Of a stretch of 9,997 bases of DNA, positions 1 to 6,272 are shown piece by piece; positions within the stretch are counted from its first letter, which is position 1; each line of letters opens with the position of its first letter. Location of the stretch: assembly GCA_937908275.1 (NCBI GenBank), contig CALERA010000032.1, positions 1-9,997 on the forward strand. The letters run 5' to 3'. Below the pieces are notes generated by a model, which was not told the origin of the DNA, searched no databases, and saw nothing but the letters and a program-made list of their open reading frames with translations. The translations under genes and the position numbers were made by a program. Origin of the DNA: an uncultured Desulfarculaceae bacterium (GTDB lineage: Bacteria; Desulfobacterota; Desulfarculia; Desulfarculales; Desulfarculaceae).

Positions 1-441
1 CAGGAACCAAGGCCCCAGGCCCACCCAGGCCAGGGCCATCAGCCCGCCGGCCGGACCCAGCTCGGTCCGGGCCAGCCGCCAGGTCAGCCAGACCAGGGCC
101 AGGGAAAACAGCTCCGGGACCAGGCACAGCATCCGGGGGCCGGGGCCGAAAACCGCGAAGAGCGGCGCGGCCAGCCAGGCCTCCAGGTTGCCGCCGAACA
201 GCTCGCCCGAGAAGAGGAAATGCCAGCGACCCGCCAGGATATCCAGGGCCTGGACCCCCCACATGGCCATGTCGCCGTCCAACTCCGGCAGCCACCAGTA
301 CAAGGCCCGCAGGCCGGCGGCCAGGAGCAGGACCAGGAAGACCAGCCAGCCCTGACCGGCCAGACCCGGTGGTTCCGGCGGGGACAGCGGTATCTGATCA
401 CCTATGGTCTCAGGATGGTTGACGGATTCTGGCGCGGGCAT
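1..441 (-). CDS. GT-C type membrane glycosyltransferase, N-terminal part (runs off window)
   Basis: Only the first 147 codons are present, open to the window edge with no stop. After a Pro-rich cytoplasmic tail (residues 1-30) there is a hydrophobic helix at about 32-50. It is followed by a loop with an acidic motif, ELDGDMAMWG (D55, D57), the place where GT-C enzymes of the PMT/ArnT (GT39-like) type carry their catalytic acidic residues. The next part, FGGNLEAWLAAPLFAVFG (82-99), resembles the 'G-x-LEA-x-LAAPLFAL-x-G' loop of bacterial GT39-like membrane proteins. More hydrophobic helices follow at about 107-122 and 131-147. Such enzymes use polyprenyl-phosphate-linked sugars on the outer face of the inner membrane. 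The ATG at 441 lies 3 bases after the stop of the flippase-like gene, so the two are probably translationally coupled. The donor and acceptor cannot be read from this fragment. It could also be an uncharacterised polytopic protein of the same fold. Confidence 0.72.
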   Translation of the reverse strand, partial: MPAPESVNHPETIGDQIPLSPPEPPGLAGQGWLVFLVLLLAAGLRALYWWLPELDGDMAMWGVQALDILAGRWHFLFSGELFGGNLEAWLAAPLFAVFGPGPRMLCLVPELFSLALVWLTWRLARTELGPAGGLMALAWVGLGPWFL

Positions 442-444
442 GGC

Positions 445-1404
445 CTAGGCCTGGCCAGCCGGGGGGGAGCGGAACCCGCCCCGGGCGTAGAACAGGGCCC
501 CGGGCAGGGTGGCCACCAGCACCGAGAGGTTGGCCACCAGGCCCAACAGGAAGGAGTGGGTGGCGGTCAGGCCCACCAGGCTGAAGAAGGCCACGTACAG
601 GCCCTCCACCACCCCGAAGCCGGACAAGGACACCGGGATGCGGGTGAAGAGCAGGGCCACCGGGGCCACCGCCGCCGCTTCCAATAAGGTCAAGGGGATG
701 TCCAGGGCCAGGGCCGCCAGCCAGGTGCCCACCACCGGCACCGCTTGCTCGATGAGCGAGAGGAACAGGAACCAGAGCAGCACGCCCTTGTGGCGGCGGT
801 AGAGTCCATAGGCGGCCAGGAAGCGCCCCAGCCAGGAGATGACCTTGTGCCGGCCCTCCAAACGGGTGGCCAGGCCCTCCAGCCAGGCGGCCAGGGGTCC
901 CATCAGGCTGGCGGCCACCGCCAGCATCGCCGCCGCCAGCAGCCCGAGGCTCCAGGCCATCACCCCCGGCGGCAGCTCTCGGGCCAGGCCGGCCAGCAGG
1001 AACAGGGCCAACAGCGCCGCCAGGGCCGCGGCCAGGAAGCCCAGGGCGCGCTCCACCACCACCGAGGCCGCCACCGCCGCGCTGGGCCGGGTCGGACCGC
1101 TGACCGCCGCCACCCGCATGGCGTCCGCCCCCACGGTGCTGGGCAGGAAGCAGCCGGCGAAGGAGGCCACGTAGTAGGCCCGGAAGGCCTCCCAGGAGCC
1201 CACCTCCAGGCCCCGGCAGGTGAGCAAGAACCGCCACTTGTAGCTCATCAGCCAGCGGTCGGCGGTGATCCACAGGGCCAGCCAGGCGAAGGGACCCCAG
1301 TGCGCCCCGGCCAGGGCCCGGCCCGCGGCCCGCAGGTCCACCAGCCAGCCCAGGAGCAGGAGCATCAGTCCGCCGCTGACGGCGATCCGCAACCACGCGC
1401 CCAT
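445..1404 (-). CDS. LPG synthase TM / UPF0104 family flippase-like membrane protein
   Basis: A 319-residue polytopic inner-membrane protein of the lysylphosphatidylglycerol synthase transmembrane-domain family (YbhN/AglD-like), without the soluble LPG synthetase domain. Hydrophobic segments are at about 8-23, 37-49, 121-140, 149-169, 207-235, 240-255 and 268-304. Family signatures are visible: FLPSTVGADAMRV (86-98), corresponding to the usual LP-x-x-x-G-x-D-x-x-R motif, VVVERALG (116-123), and IPVSLSGFGVVEGLY (256-270), corresponding to the P-x-S-x-x-G-x-G-x-x-E motif. Members often lie beside glycosyltransferases and are suspected to move lipid-linked sugars, but this is not well proven. The chosen start is ATG 1404. 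A TTG at 1419, five codons upstream, has a better-spaced GGAGG and is a real alternative. The reading frame stays open further upstream, but that part covers the promoter and lacks family character. It is first in a two-gene operon with the GT-C gene. Confidence 0.85.
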   Translation of the reverse strand: MGAWLRIAVSGGLMLLLLGWLVDLRAAGRALAGAHWGPFAWLALWITADRWLMSYKWRFLLTCRGLEVGSWEAFRAYYVASFAGCFLPSTVGADAMRVAAVSGPTRPSAAVAASVVVERALGFLAAALAALLALFLLAGLARELPPGVMAWSLGLLAAAMLAVAASLMGPLAAWLEGLATRLEGRHKVISWLGRFLAAYGLYRRHKGVLLWFLFLSLIEQAVPVVGTWLAALALDIPLTLLEAAAVAPVALLFTRIPVSLSGFGVVEGLYVAFFSLVGLTATHSFLLGLVANLSVLVATLPGALFYARGGFRSPPAGQA

Positions 1405-1465
1405 CTTGCCCGCCGCCAAGTCCACCTCCCTGGGATTATCCCCCGGTCGCCTCCCGGCCTGCGGC

Positions 1466-1494
1466 AAGGTATCACGCCGCCAGCGGTCGGTCAA
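1466..1494 (-). promoter_or_regulatory. Promoter of the minus-strand flippase/GT-C operon
   Basis: Read on the minus strand, the sequence gives TTGACC (1494-1489), a 17-base spacer and TACCTT (1471-1466). The spacer ends in TGA, which gives an extended -10 (TGn). The expected start near 1459 leaves a leader of 40-55 bases with GGAGG just before the TTG/ATG starts. A perfect small palindrome, GGGATTATCCC (1432-1442), lies in this leader and could be an operator or chance. This is a prediction by eye from the sigma-70 consensus. Confidence 0.5.
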
Positions 1495-1527
1495 TGCGCC
1501 CCCAGGGGGGCACCTGGCTAAAAGCAC

Positions 1528-1556
1528 TTGCATTTTCGCCCCAGGTTCATTAGGCT
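1528..1556 (+). promoter_or_regulatory. Weak candidate promoter for the outer-membrane protein gene
   Basis: The only AT-richer stretch upstream of the barrel gene contains TTGCAT (1528-1533) and, 17 bases later, TAGGCT (1551-1556). Each matches the sigma-70 consensus at only about half of its positions. It would give a leader of roughly 75 bases. No sigma-54 motif with the right GG/GC spacing was found here. Confidence 0.25.
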
Positions 1557-1639
1557 TGGCACCGATCCGACACCGGCCGATCTGGGGGCGACCGGAGCCT
1601 GCAACCATTCCGTCACCTCGGCCAAGTATGGAGCATAGG

Positions 1640-2374
1640 ATGAGAAATCGGGGACTGTTCGCGGCCGCCGTCCTGGTGGCCCTGTTGCTCGCCAGCGCTG
1701 GCCTGGCCCAGGCCGAGCTGATCAAGGAAGTGGCCGTCGGCACCCGCTGGAAGGCCTTCGAACTCACCGGCGACAAGAACTTCGTGGGCACCATCACCAG
1801 CGGCGCCGTGGACGAACACACCCAGTGGTACCCCACCAACTTCAACATGCTCTTCGTCCTCTGCCCCTATGGCGGCGTGTCGCTGGAGTACGACCGCTTC
1901 GGCGCCACCATGGAGAAGGACGGCAAGCTCTTCTGGGACACCATCACCCTGGGCCTGAATATCCGCCACCACTTCAAGCAGTGGAACCTGGCCCCCTACG
2001 GCGTGGTGGGCGTCACCTACAATTCGCCCAGCTTCGATGAGAACGACTGGTGGCGCTATGGCTGGAGCGGCAACGCCGAGTACGACGCCCACATGGCGGC
2101 CAAGCCGGCCAACGTCGATCCCGCCGACTGGATGAGCAGCGGCCGGGTGCGCAACATGAAGACCGACCCGGCGGTGGGCTTCACCTTCGGCCTGGGCCTG
2201 GATTACTTCGTCTGGAAAAACCTGGCCATCAACGCCGACGTGCGTTGGAACCTGGCCTCCACCGACGTCTCCTACACCATCGTGGGCGACAACGGCGACA
2301 CCCTGCTGCGGCGGGACTTCAGCTACGACCTGGACACGGTCTCCTACTCCCTGGGTCTGCGCTGGTATTTCTAG
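1640..2374 (+). CDS. Small outer-membrane beta-barrel protein
   Basis: A 244-residue secreted protein. Residues 1-25 are a clear Sec signal peptide: basic start MRNR, a hydrophobic core at 6-22 and the cleavage site AQA/E after residue 25. The mature part alternates polar and hydrophobic residues in strand-like segments (about 28-38, 76-86, 100-112, 115-127, 178-190, 194-206, 232-244). It ends in YSLGLRWYF, whose terminal Phe fits the signal recognised by the Bam complex. The size suits an eight-stranded barrel (OmpX/OmpW-like fold), but I do not recognise a specific family. A long Trp/Asp-rich insertion at about 129-175 is probably an extracellular loop. ATG 1640 is chosen because GGAG (1630-1633) lies 6 bases before it. 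An in-frame ATG at 1628 would add four residues and is less well placed. It stands alone between a divergent operon and a terminator. Its role (porin, surface protein or structural) is unknown. Confidence 0.85.
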   Translation: MRNRGLFAAAVLVALLLASAGLAQAELIKEVAVGTRWKAFELTGDKNFVGTITSGAVDEHTQWYPTNFNMLFVLCPYGGVSLEYDRFGATMEKDGKLFWDTITLGLNIRHHFKQWNLAPYGVVGVTYNSPSFDENDWWRYGWSGNAEYDAHMAAKPANVDPADWMSSGRVRNMKTDPAVGFTFGLGLDYFVWKNLAINADVRWNLASTDVSYTIVGDNGDTLLRRDFSYDLDTVSYSLGLRWYF

Positions 2375-2392
2375 ACGCTTCGTGAACCCTGG

Positions 2393-2429
2393 CGGTCGGC
2401 CGTCCTGGCGGCGGCCGGCCGGCTTTTTT
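2393..2429 (+). terminator. Rho-independent terminator after the barrel gene
   Basis: A 10-bp GC-rich stem (2393-2402 paired with 2412-2421, one G-T wobble) with a 9-base loop is followed two bases later by six T residues (2424-2429). It lies 18 bases after the stop of the outer-membrane gene and separates it from the glycan gene cluster. Confidence 0.85.
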
Positions 2430-2432
2430 CTG

Positions 2433-2451
2433 GCCGCGACACGCTCGCGGC
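2433..2451 (+). other. Leader hairpin before the epimerase gene
   Basis: GCCGCGA (2433-2439) and TCGCGGC (2445-2451) are perfect inverted repeats with a 5-base loop, placed between the terminator T-tract and the ribosome binding site GAGGA (2458-2462). It could shield or stabilise the 5' end of the epimerase message, or be chance in GC-rich DNA. I see no convincing promoter here. Confidence 0.3.
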
Positions 2452-2465
2452 GGGGTTGAGGACAG

Positions 2466-3449
2466 ATGCGGGTATTGGTCACCGGCGGCACCGGCTTCAC
2501 CGGCTCTCATTTGGTGCGCAGACTGCTCCAGCGCGGCGACGCGGTGCGGGTGTTGGACAACCAGCCCGGCCTGTTCGCCGAGGAGCTCAAGGCCATGGGG
2601 GCCGAGCTGACCCTGGGCTCGGTCACCGACGCGGCCCTGTTGCGCCGCCTGGTGGATGGCTGCGAGGTGGTCCACCACCTGGCGGCGGCCTTCCGCGAGG
2701 TCAACCGGCCCCAGAAGGAGTACTGGGAGGTCAACGTGGAGGGCACCCGGCGGCTGTGCCAGGCCGCCCTGCTGGCCGGGGTGCGCCGCCTGGTCTACTG
2801 CTCCACCCAGGGCGTGCACGGCAACGTGGACCACCCCCCGGGCGACGAGGACACCCCCATCGAGCCCGAGGACTACTACCAGTACACCAAGCACCAGGGC
2901 GAGCTGGTGGTCAACGAGTTCGTGGGCCAGGGCCTGGAGGCCACCACCCTGCGGCCCATGGCCATCTTCGGCCCCGGCGACCCGGCCCGCTTCCTGATGA
3001 TCTACCGCCGGGTGGCCAAGGGCCGCTTCGTGATGGCCGGCCCGGGCGACGCCTTCTATCACCCGCTGTACATCGACAACCTGGTGGACGCCTTCGAGCT
3101 GGCCGAGAACGCGCCGGACGTCATCGGCAAGGCCTACCTGATCGGCGACGCCGAGTACGTGACCATCAAGGACCTGGTGCTGCGCATCGCCAAGGCCCTG
3201 GACACCAAGGTCCAGATCGTGCATGTGCCCTTCTGGCCGGTCTACGCCGCCAGCGCCCTGTGCGAGGTGATCTTCAAGCCCCTGCCCTGGGAGCCTCCCC
3301 TGTTCCGCCGCCGGGCGGACTGGTTCCGCCAGAACCGGGCCTTCCGCATCGACCGCGCCCGGGCCGAGCTGGGCTACGAGCCCCGGGTGGCCCTGGACGA
3401 CGGCCTCAGGCGCACCGGTGAATGGTATCGCCAACACGGGTATATTTAG
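2466..3449 (+). CDS. NAD-dependent epimerase/dehydratase (extended SDR, 3-beta-HSD-like)
   Basis: A 327-residue cytoplasmic extended short-chain dehydrogenase/reductase, the usual length for the family. The Rossmann nucleotide-binding motif TGGTGFTG is at 6-13 (G7, G10, G13), and an acidic residue after strand 2 (D31) favours NAD over NADP. HHLAA is at 70-74, the active-site Ser/Thr region YCSTQGVHG at 111-119, and the catalytic pair Y138/K142 sits in DYYQYTKHQGE. RPMAIFGPGD (163-172) and FYHPLYIDNLVDAF (197-210) are typical of the UDP-sugar epimerase/3-beta-hydroxysteroid dehydrogenase branch. The C-terminal segment W286-Y321, with FRIDRARAELGYEP, matches the usual substrate-domain end. In this context it most likely oxidises, reduces or epimerises a nucleotide sugar, but the substrate cannot be read from the sequence. 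GAGGA lies 3 bases before the ATG. The next gene, asnB, follows after 67 bases. Confidence 0.85.
   Translation: MRVLVTGGTGFTGSHLVRRLLQRGDAVRVLDNQPGLFAEELKAMGAELTLGSVTDAALLRRLVDGCEVVHHLAAAFREVNRPQKEYWEVNVEGTRRLCQAALLAGVRRLVYCSTQGVHGNVDHPPGDEDTPIEPEDYYQYTKHQGELVVNEFVGQGLEATTLRPMAIFGPGDPARFLMIYRRVAKGRFVMAGPGDAFYHPLYIDNLVDAFELAENAPDVIGKAYLIGDAEYVTIKDLVLRIAKALDTKVQIVHVPFWPVYAASALCEVIFKPLPWEPPLFRRRADWFRQNRAFRIDRARAELGYEPRVALDDGLRRTGEWYRQHGYI
3418..3446 (+). promoter_or_regulatory. Possible internal promoter before asnB
   Basis: The last codons of the epimerase gene contain TATATT (3441-3446), one base off the sigma-70 -10 consensus, with GTGAAT (3418-3423) 17 bases upstream as a poor -35. If used, transcription would start about 3453, just ahead of a leader hairpin at 3461-3479. 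Confidence 0.35.
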
Positions 3450-3460
3450 CCCCAGAAAGC

Positions 3461-3479
3461 GCCGCCGGCCCCCGGCGGC
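3461..3479 (+). other. GC hairpin between epimerase and asnB
   Basis: GCCGCCGG (3461-3468) and CCGGCGGC (3472-3479) form a perfect 8-bp stem with a 3-base loop. No T-tract follows (the next bases are C-rich), so it is not a typical terminator. It may be a leader or processing hairpin. Confidence 0.4.
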
Positions 3480-3502
3480 CCCCTCTCGCACCCCCAGCCG
3501 GT

Positions 3503-3508
3503 GAGGAG
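3503..3508 (+). promoter_or_regulatory. Ribosome binding site fixing the GTG start of asnB
   Basis: GAGGAG lies 8 bases before the GTG at 3517. It supports this GTG start, which is also needed to place the catalytic Cys directly after the initiator Met. Confidence 0.8.
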
Positions 3509-3516
3509 TTGCCCCC

Positions 3517-5379
3517 GTGTGCGGCATCTGCGGCTTCAGTTGGCCTGACCAGGGCTTGGCCGAGACCATGTGCCGGACCCTGGCCCATCGCGGTCCGGAC
3601 GCCAGCGGCGTTCACGTGGGCCAGGCGGCCACCCTGGGCCATGCCCGTCTGTCGATCATCGACCTGTCCGAGCGCGGCCGCCAGCCGATGCACAACGAGG
3701 ACGGCCAGGTCCACATCGTGGTCAACGGCGAGATCTACAACCACCAGGACCTGCGCCGGGAGTTGATCGCCAAGGGCCACGTCTTCCGCTCCAACTCCGA
3801 TTCCGAATCTGTGCTGCACGGTTACGAGGAGTGGGGTCCGGCGGTCATCGAGAAGCTCTATGGCATGTATTGCTTCGCGGTGCTGGACGAGCGCCAGAAC
3901 CGGATCATGCTGGGCCGCGACCGCCTGGGCATCAAGCCGCTCTACTACCACCACGACGGCCGGACCCTGGTCTTCGCCAACGAGATCAAGGCCATCCTGG
4001 ACTGGCCCCAATTCCAGCGCCGGGTGGACAGCCAGGCCCTCTACGAGTACCTGGGCTGGGAGTTCACCCCGGCCCCTCGGACCCTCTTCGCCGGGATCAA
4101 CAAGCTGCGCCAGGGCCACTACGCCATCTTCGACATGCAGACCGGGCAGTTGGACGAGCGGCGCTACTGGGACCTGAAGTTCGAGCCCGGCTTCTCCCGC
4201 CCGGAGGAGGCGGTGGAGGAGCTGCGCCGGCTGATCAAGCTGGCGGTGCAGCGCCGCCTGATGAGCGACGTGCCCCTGGGGGTCTTCCTCTCCGGCGGCC
4301 TGGACAGCACCACCGTCACCGCCGAGATGCGCGAGCTGGGGGTGGACCCCCTGCACACCTTTGCCATCGCCTATCCCGACCCCAGCTTCAGCGAGCTGGA
4401 GTACGCCAACGCCATGGCGGCCCATTACCGCACCGACCATGAGGTGCTGATGATCGAGGGCCTGACCATGGACGACCTGGAGGCGGCGGTCTACCACCTG
4501 GACGAACCCATGACCGACCTGTCGGCCATCCCCCTGATGCTGATCTGCCGCAAGGCCCGGCAGAAGGTCACGGTGGTGCTCTCCGGCGAGGGCGGGGACG
4601 AGGTCTTCTGCGGCTACGATCGCTTCAAGGCCGCCAAGGCCGCGGCCTGGGTGGAGAAGATTCCCGGCATCGGCCCCCTGGCCGGCGCCCTGGCCGCCCG
4701 CCTGCCGGACCAGCCGCAGAAAAAGGGCATTATCAATATTTTCAAGCGCTACGCCGACGGCCTGAACCTGCCGGCCGAGGGCCTGCACCTGCGCTGGCAG
4801 TACTTCCTGCTGCCGGGCCAGGCCGAGGCCCTGTTCAACCAGCAGGTGCGCCGTTCCATCAACATCGACGCCTTCGCCCCGGTGCGCGAGATCCTGAAGC
4901 ACTGCAACAGCCGCCAGAGCCTGGACCGCCAGATCTACGCCGACCTGAAGCTGGTGATGGCCGACAGTGTGCTGATGAAGGTGGACAAGATGAGCATGTC
5001 CACCAGCCTGGAGGTCCGGGTGCCCTTCCTGGACCACGAGCTGATCGAGTTCACCGGCAGGCTGCCGGGCTGGTTCAAGCTCAAGGGCTTCACCACCAAG
5101 TACATCCTGCGCCAGGCCATCCGGGGCCTGGTGCCGGACCAGGTGGTGGACCGGGGCAAGCAGGGCTACTCCCTGCCGGTGAAGAACCTCCTGCGCGGCC
5201 AGCTCAGGCCCCTTATGGAGGACCTGCTGGGGGCCAGCCCCCTGGTGCGCGACTTCCTGGAGCCCAAGCAGGTGCGCCTGCTGATGGACCAGCACCTGGC
5301 CGGCAGCCACAACCACAATCACGTGCTCTGGGCCTTGGTCAACGCGGCCCTCTGGCACCGCCGTTATCTGGAGAACTAG
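3517..5379 (+). CDS. asnB: Asparagine synthase (glutamine-hydrolysing), AsnB-type amidotransferase
   Basis: A 620-residue two-domain cytoplasmic enzyme. The N-terminal class II glutaminase domain (about 2-210) begins with the nucleophile C2 in MCGICGF, exposed after Met removal. It has AHRGPDASG (23-31), NGEIYN (70-75) and the GRDRLGIKPLYY motif (133-144). The C-terminal synthetase domain carries the ATP-binding PP-loop SGGLDS (259-264) and SGEGGDEVFCGY (356-367). A late DSVLMKVDKMSMSTSLEVR segment (about 486-504) is also typical. Such enzymes move ammonia from glutamine to an adenylated carboxylate. At about 620 residues it is longer than E. coli AsnB (554) and nearer to the Bacillus-type paralogues. 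Because it lies between sugar-modifying genes, it may amidate a uronic acid or other glycan carboxylate (as proposed for WbpS-type proteins) rather than make free asparagine; this is inference. The GTG start is set by GAGGAG and by the need for Cys at position 2. An 11-bp hairpin follows the stop. Confidence 0.93.
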   Translation: MCGICGFSWPDQGLAETMCRTLAHRGPDASGVHVGQAATLGHARLSIIDLSERGRQPMHNEDGQVHIVVNGEIYNHQDLRRELIAKGHVFRSNSDSESVLHGYEEWGPAVIEKLYGMYCFAVLDERQNRIMLGRDRLGIKPLYYHHDGRTLVFANEIKAILDWPQFQRRVDSQALYEYLGWEFTPAPRTLFAGINKLRQGHYAIFDMQTGQLDERRYWDLKFEPGFSRPEEAVEELRRLIKLAVQRRLMSDVPLGVFLSGGLDSTTVTAEMRELGVDPLHTFAIAYPDPSFSELEYANAMAAHYRTDHEVLMIEGLTMDDLEAAVYHLDEPMTDLSAIPLMLICRKARQKVTVVLSGEGGDEVFCGYDRFKAAKAAAWVEKIPGIGPLAGALAARLPDQPQKKGIINIFKRYADGLNLPAEGLHLRWQYFLLPGQAEALFNQQVRRSINIDAFAPVREILKHCNSRQSLDRQIYADLKLVMADSVLMKVDKMSMSTSLEVRVPFLDHELIEFTGRLPGWFKLKGFTTKYILRQAIRGLVPDQVVDRGKQGYSLPVKNLLRGQLRPLMEDLLGASPLVRDFLEPKQVRLLMDQHLAGSHNHNHVLWALVNAALWHRRYLEN

Positions 5380-5382
5380 GCC

Positions 5383-5416
5383 CCGGGGCGCGGAAGCCTG
5401 AACCACCGCGCCCCGG
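5383..5416 (+). terminator. Strong hairpin after asnB (possible terminator)
   Basis: A perfect 11-bp inverted repeat (5383-5393 with 5406-5416), 12-base loop, begins 4 bases after the asnB stop. Only three T residues follow, at 5423-5425, so intrinsic termination may be partial. It could instead protect the 3' end of the upstream message. Confidence 0.45.
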
Positions 5417-5452
5417 CCGGCCTTTCCCGGTCCCCCAACCCCTTTGGCGGTA

Positions 5453-5458
5453 TATAAT
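5453..5458 (+). promoter_or_regulatory. Perfect -10 hexamer before the acyltransferase gene
   Basis: TATAAT stands out in very GC-rich DNA between the asnB hairpin and the acyltransferase gene. No good -35 is visible 16-18 bases upstream, so an activator would probably be needed if it is used. An ATG at 5457 overlaps this hexamer, which argues against that ATG as the start of translation. Confidence 0.35.
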
Positions 5459-5516
5459 GACCGTGGCCCGGCCGCCAGGCCGGGAGCGGCGGGAACTGGT
5501 TTTGACCAGCGAGGAC

Positions 5517-5520
5517 GGAG
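5517..5520 (+). promoter_or_regulatory. Ribosome binding site deciding the acyltransferase start
   Basis: GGAG lies 5 bases before ATG 5526. The in-frame ATG at 5457 has no such site and sits in the presumed -10 box, so 5526 is preferred. Confidence 0.65.
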
Positions 5521-5525
5521 ACGGC

Positions 5526-6272
5526 ATGGGCCAAGGCGCGGGCTACAAGGTGGGCAAGGCGCTCAAGACCGGTGGCGGGCTCAAGGCCTATCAGGACCTG
5601 GTCATCGGCAGCCGCTCCCTGGGCTTCCTGCTGCTCTACGAATTGGTGATGCTGAGCAGCCAATGGGTGCCCGGGGCCCTGGGCCTGTTCCTGCGCAAGC
5701 TGCTTTATCCTTTGCTCCTGGGTGGTTGCGGTGGCGGCTGCCTCTTCGGCCGGGGGGTGGGCCTGCGCCATCCCCGCAAGATCGTCCTGGGCCGGGGGGT
5801 GGTGGTGGACGACCACGCCCTGCTGGACGCCAAGGGCGAGGGCAACCGGGGGCTGGTTTTGGGCGATGGGGTCTTCATCGGCCGCAACGCCATCGTCTAC
5901 ACCAAGGGCGGGGACATCGAGCTGGCCCCCGGGGTGAACGTCAGCCACAACTGCGAGCTTTTCTCCAGCAATCTCCTGACCATCGGCCAGGGGACCTTCA
6001 TCGCGGCCTATGCCTACCTGCTCAGCGGGGGCGAGTACGAGCTGGACTCGGCCGTGCCCCTGGCCGCGCAGAGCGGCACCCAGAGCCGGGGGCCGACCCG
6101 CATCGGGCAGAACGTCTGGATCGCGGCCCACTGCGTGGTGGCCGACGGGGCCGAGATGGGCGACCACGCGGTGCTGGGCGCGGGCAGCGTGCTGATGGGC
6201 GCGGTGCCGGCGGCCCACCTGGCGGCCGGCGCGCCGGCCAAGGTCATCCGGCCCCTGGACCGGAGCGCATGA
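5526..6272 (+). CDS. Left-handed beta-helix acyltransferase (hexapeptide-repeat family)
   Basis: A 248-residue protein. The N-terminal part (about 30-67) is hydrophobic or amphipathic and may bind the inner face of the membrane. From about residue 75 the sequence becomes hexapeptide-like, with repeating small hydrophobic/Gly steps such as VLGDGVFIGRNAIV (111-124), IELAPGVNVSHN (131-142) and TIGQGTFIAAYAYL (152-165). The C-terminal run TRIGQNVWIAAHCVVADGAEMGDHAVLGAGSV at 191-222 is classic for WbbJ/maltose acetyltransferase-type enzymes, and it ends with the usual APAKVIRPLD (236-245). H141 is a candidate catalytic His. These enzymes transfer acetyl or other acyl groups from CoA to sugars. In this cluster O-acetylation of an envelope glycan is likely, though the acceptor is unknown. 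The stop overlaps the start of the radical SAM gene (ATGA), so both should be made together. Confidence 0.83.
   Translation: MGQGAGYKVGKALKTGGGLKAYQDLVIGSRSLGFLLLYELVMLSSQWVPGALGLFLRKLLYPLLLGGCGGGCLFGRGVGLRHPRKIVLGRGVVVDDHALLDAKGEGNRGLVLGDGVFIGRNAIVYTKGGDIELAPGVNVSHNCELFSSNLLTIGQGTFIAAYAYLLSGGEYELDSAVPLAAQSGTQSRGPTRIGQNVWIAAHCVVADGAEMGDHAVLGAGSVLMGAVPAAHLAAGAPAKVIRPLDRSA

Noticed and set aside
1498..1512. C-run/G-run palindrome near the divergent promoter as an operator
   Set aside because: It has almost no loop and is easily formed by chance from homopolymer-like GC sequence. No known operator matches.
1556..1575. TGGCAC sequence as a sigma-54 (-24) promoter element for the barrel gene
   Set aside because: The required GC of the -12 element is not at the correct distance.
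1405..1639. Possible coding extension across the divergent intergenic region (long upstream extensions of both flanking frames)
   Set aside because: The extensions lack family similarity, the barrel's signal peptide must begin at 1640, and the region contains a good divergent promoter.
3406..5406. A minus-strand open frame of about 666 codons opposite asnB
   Set aside because: It mirrors the asnB codons, with a His/Gln/Leu-rich product and no motif. It is a shadow of the real gene.
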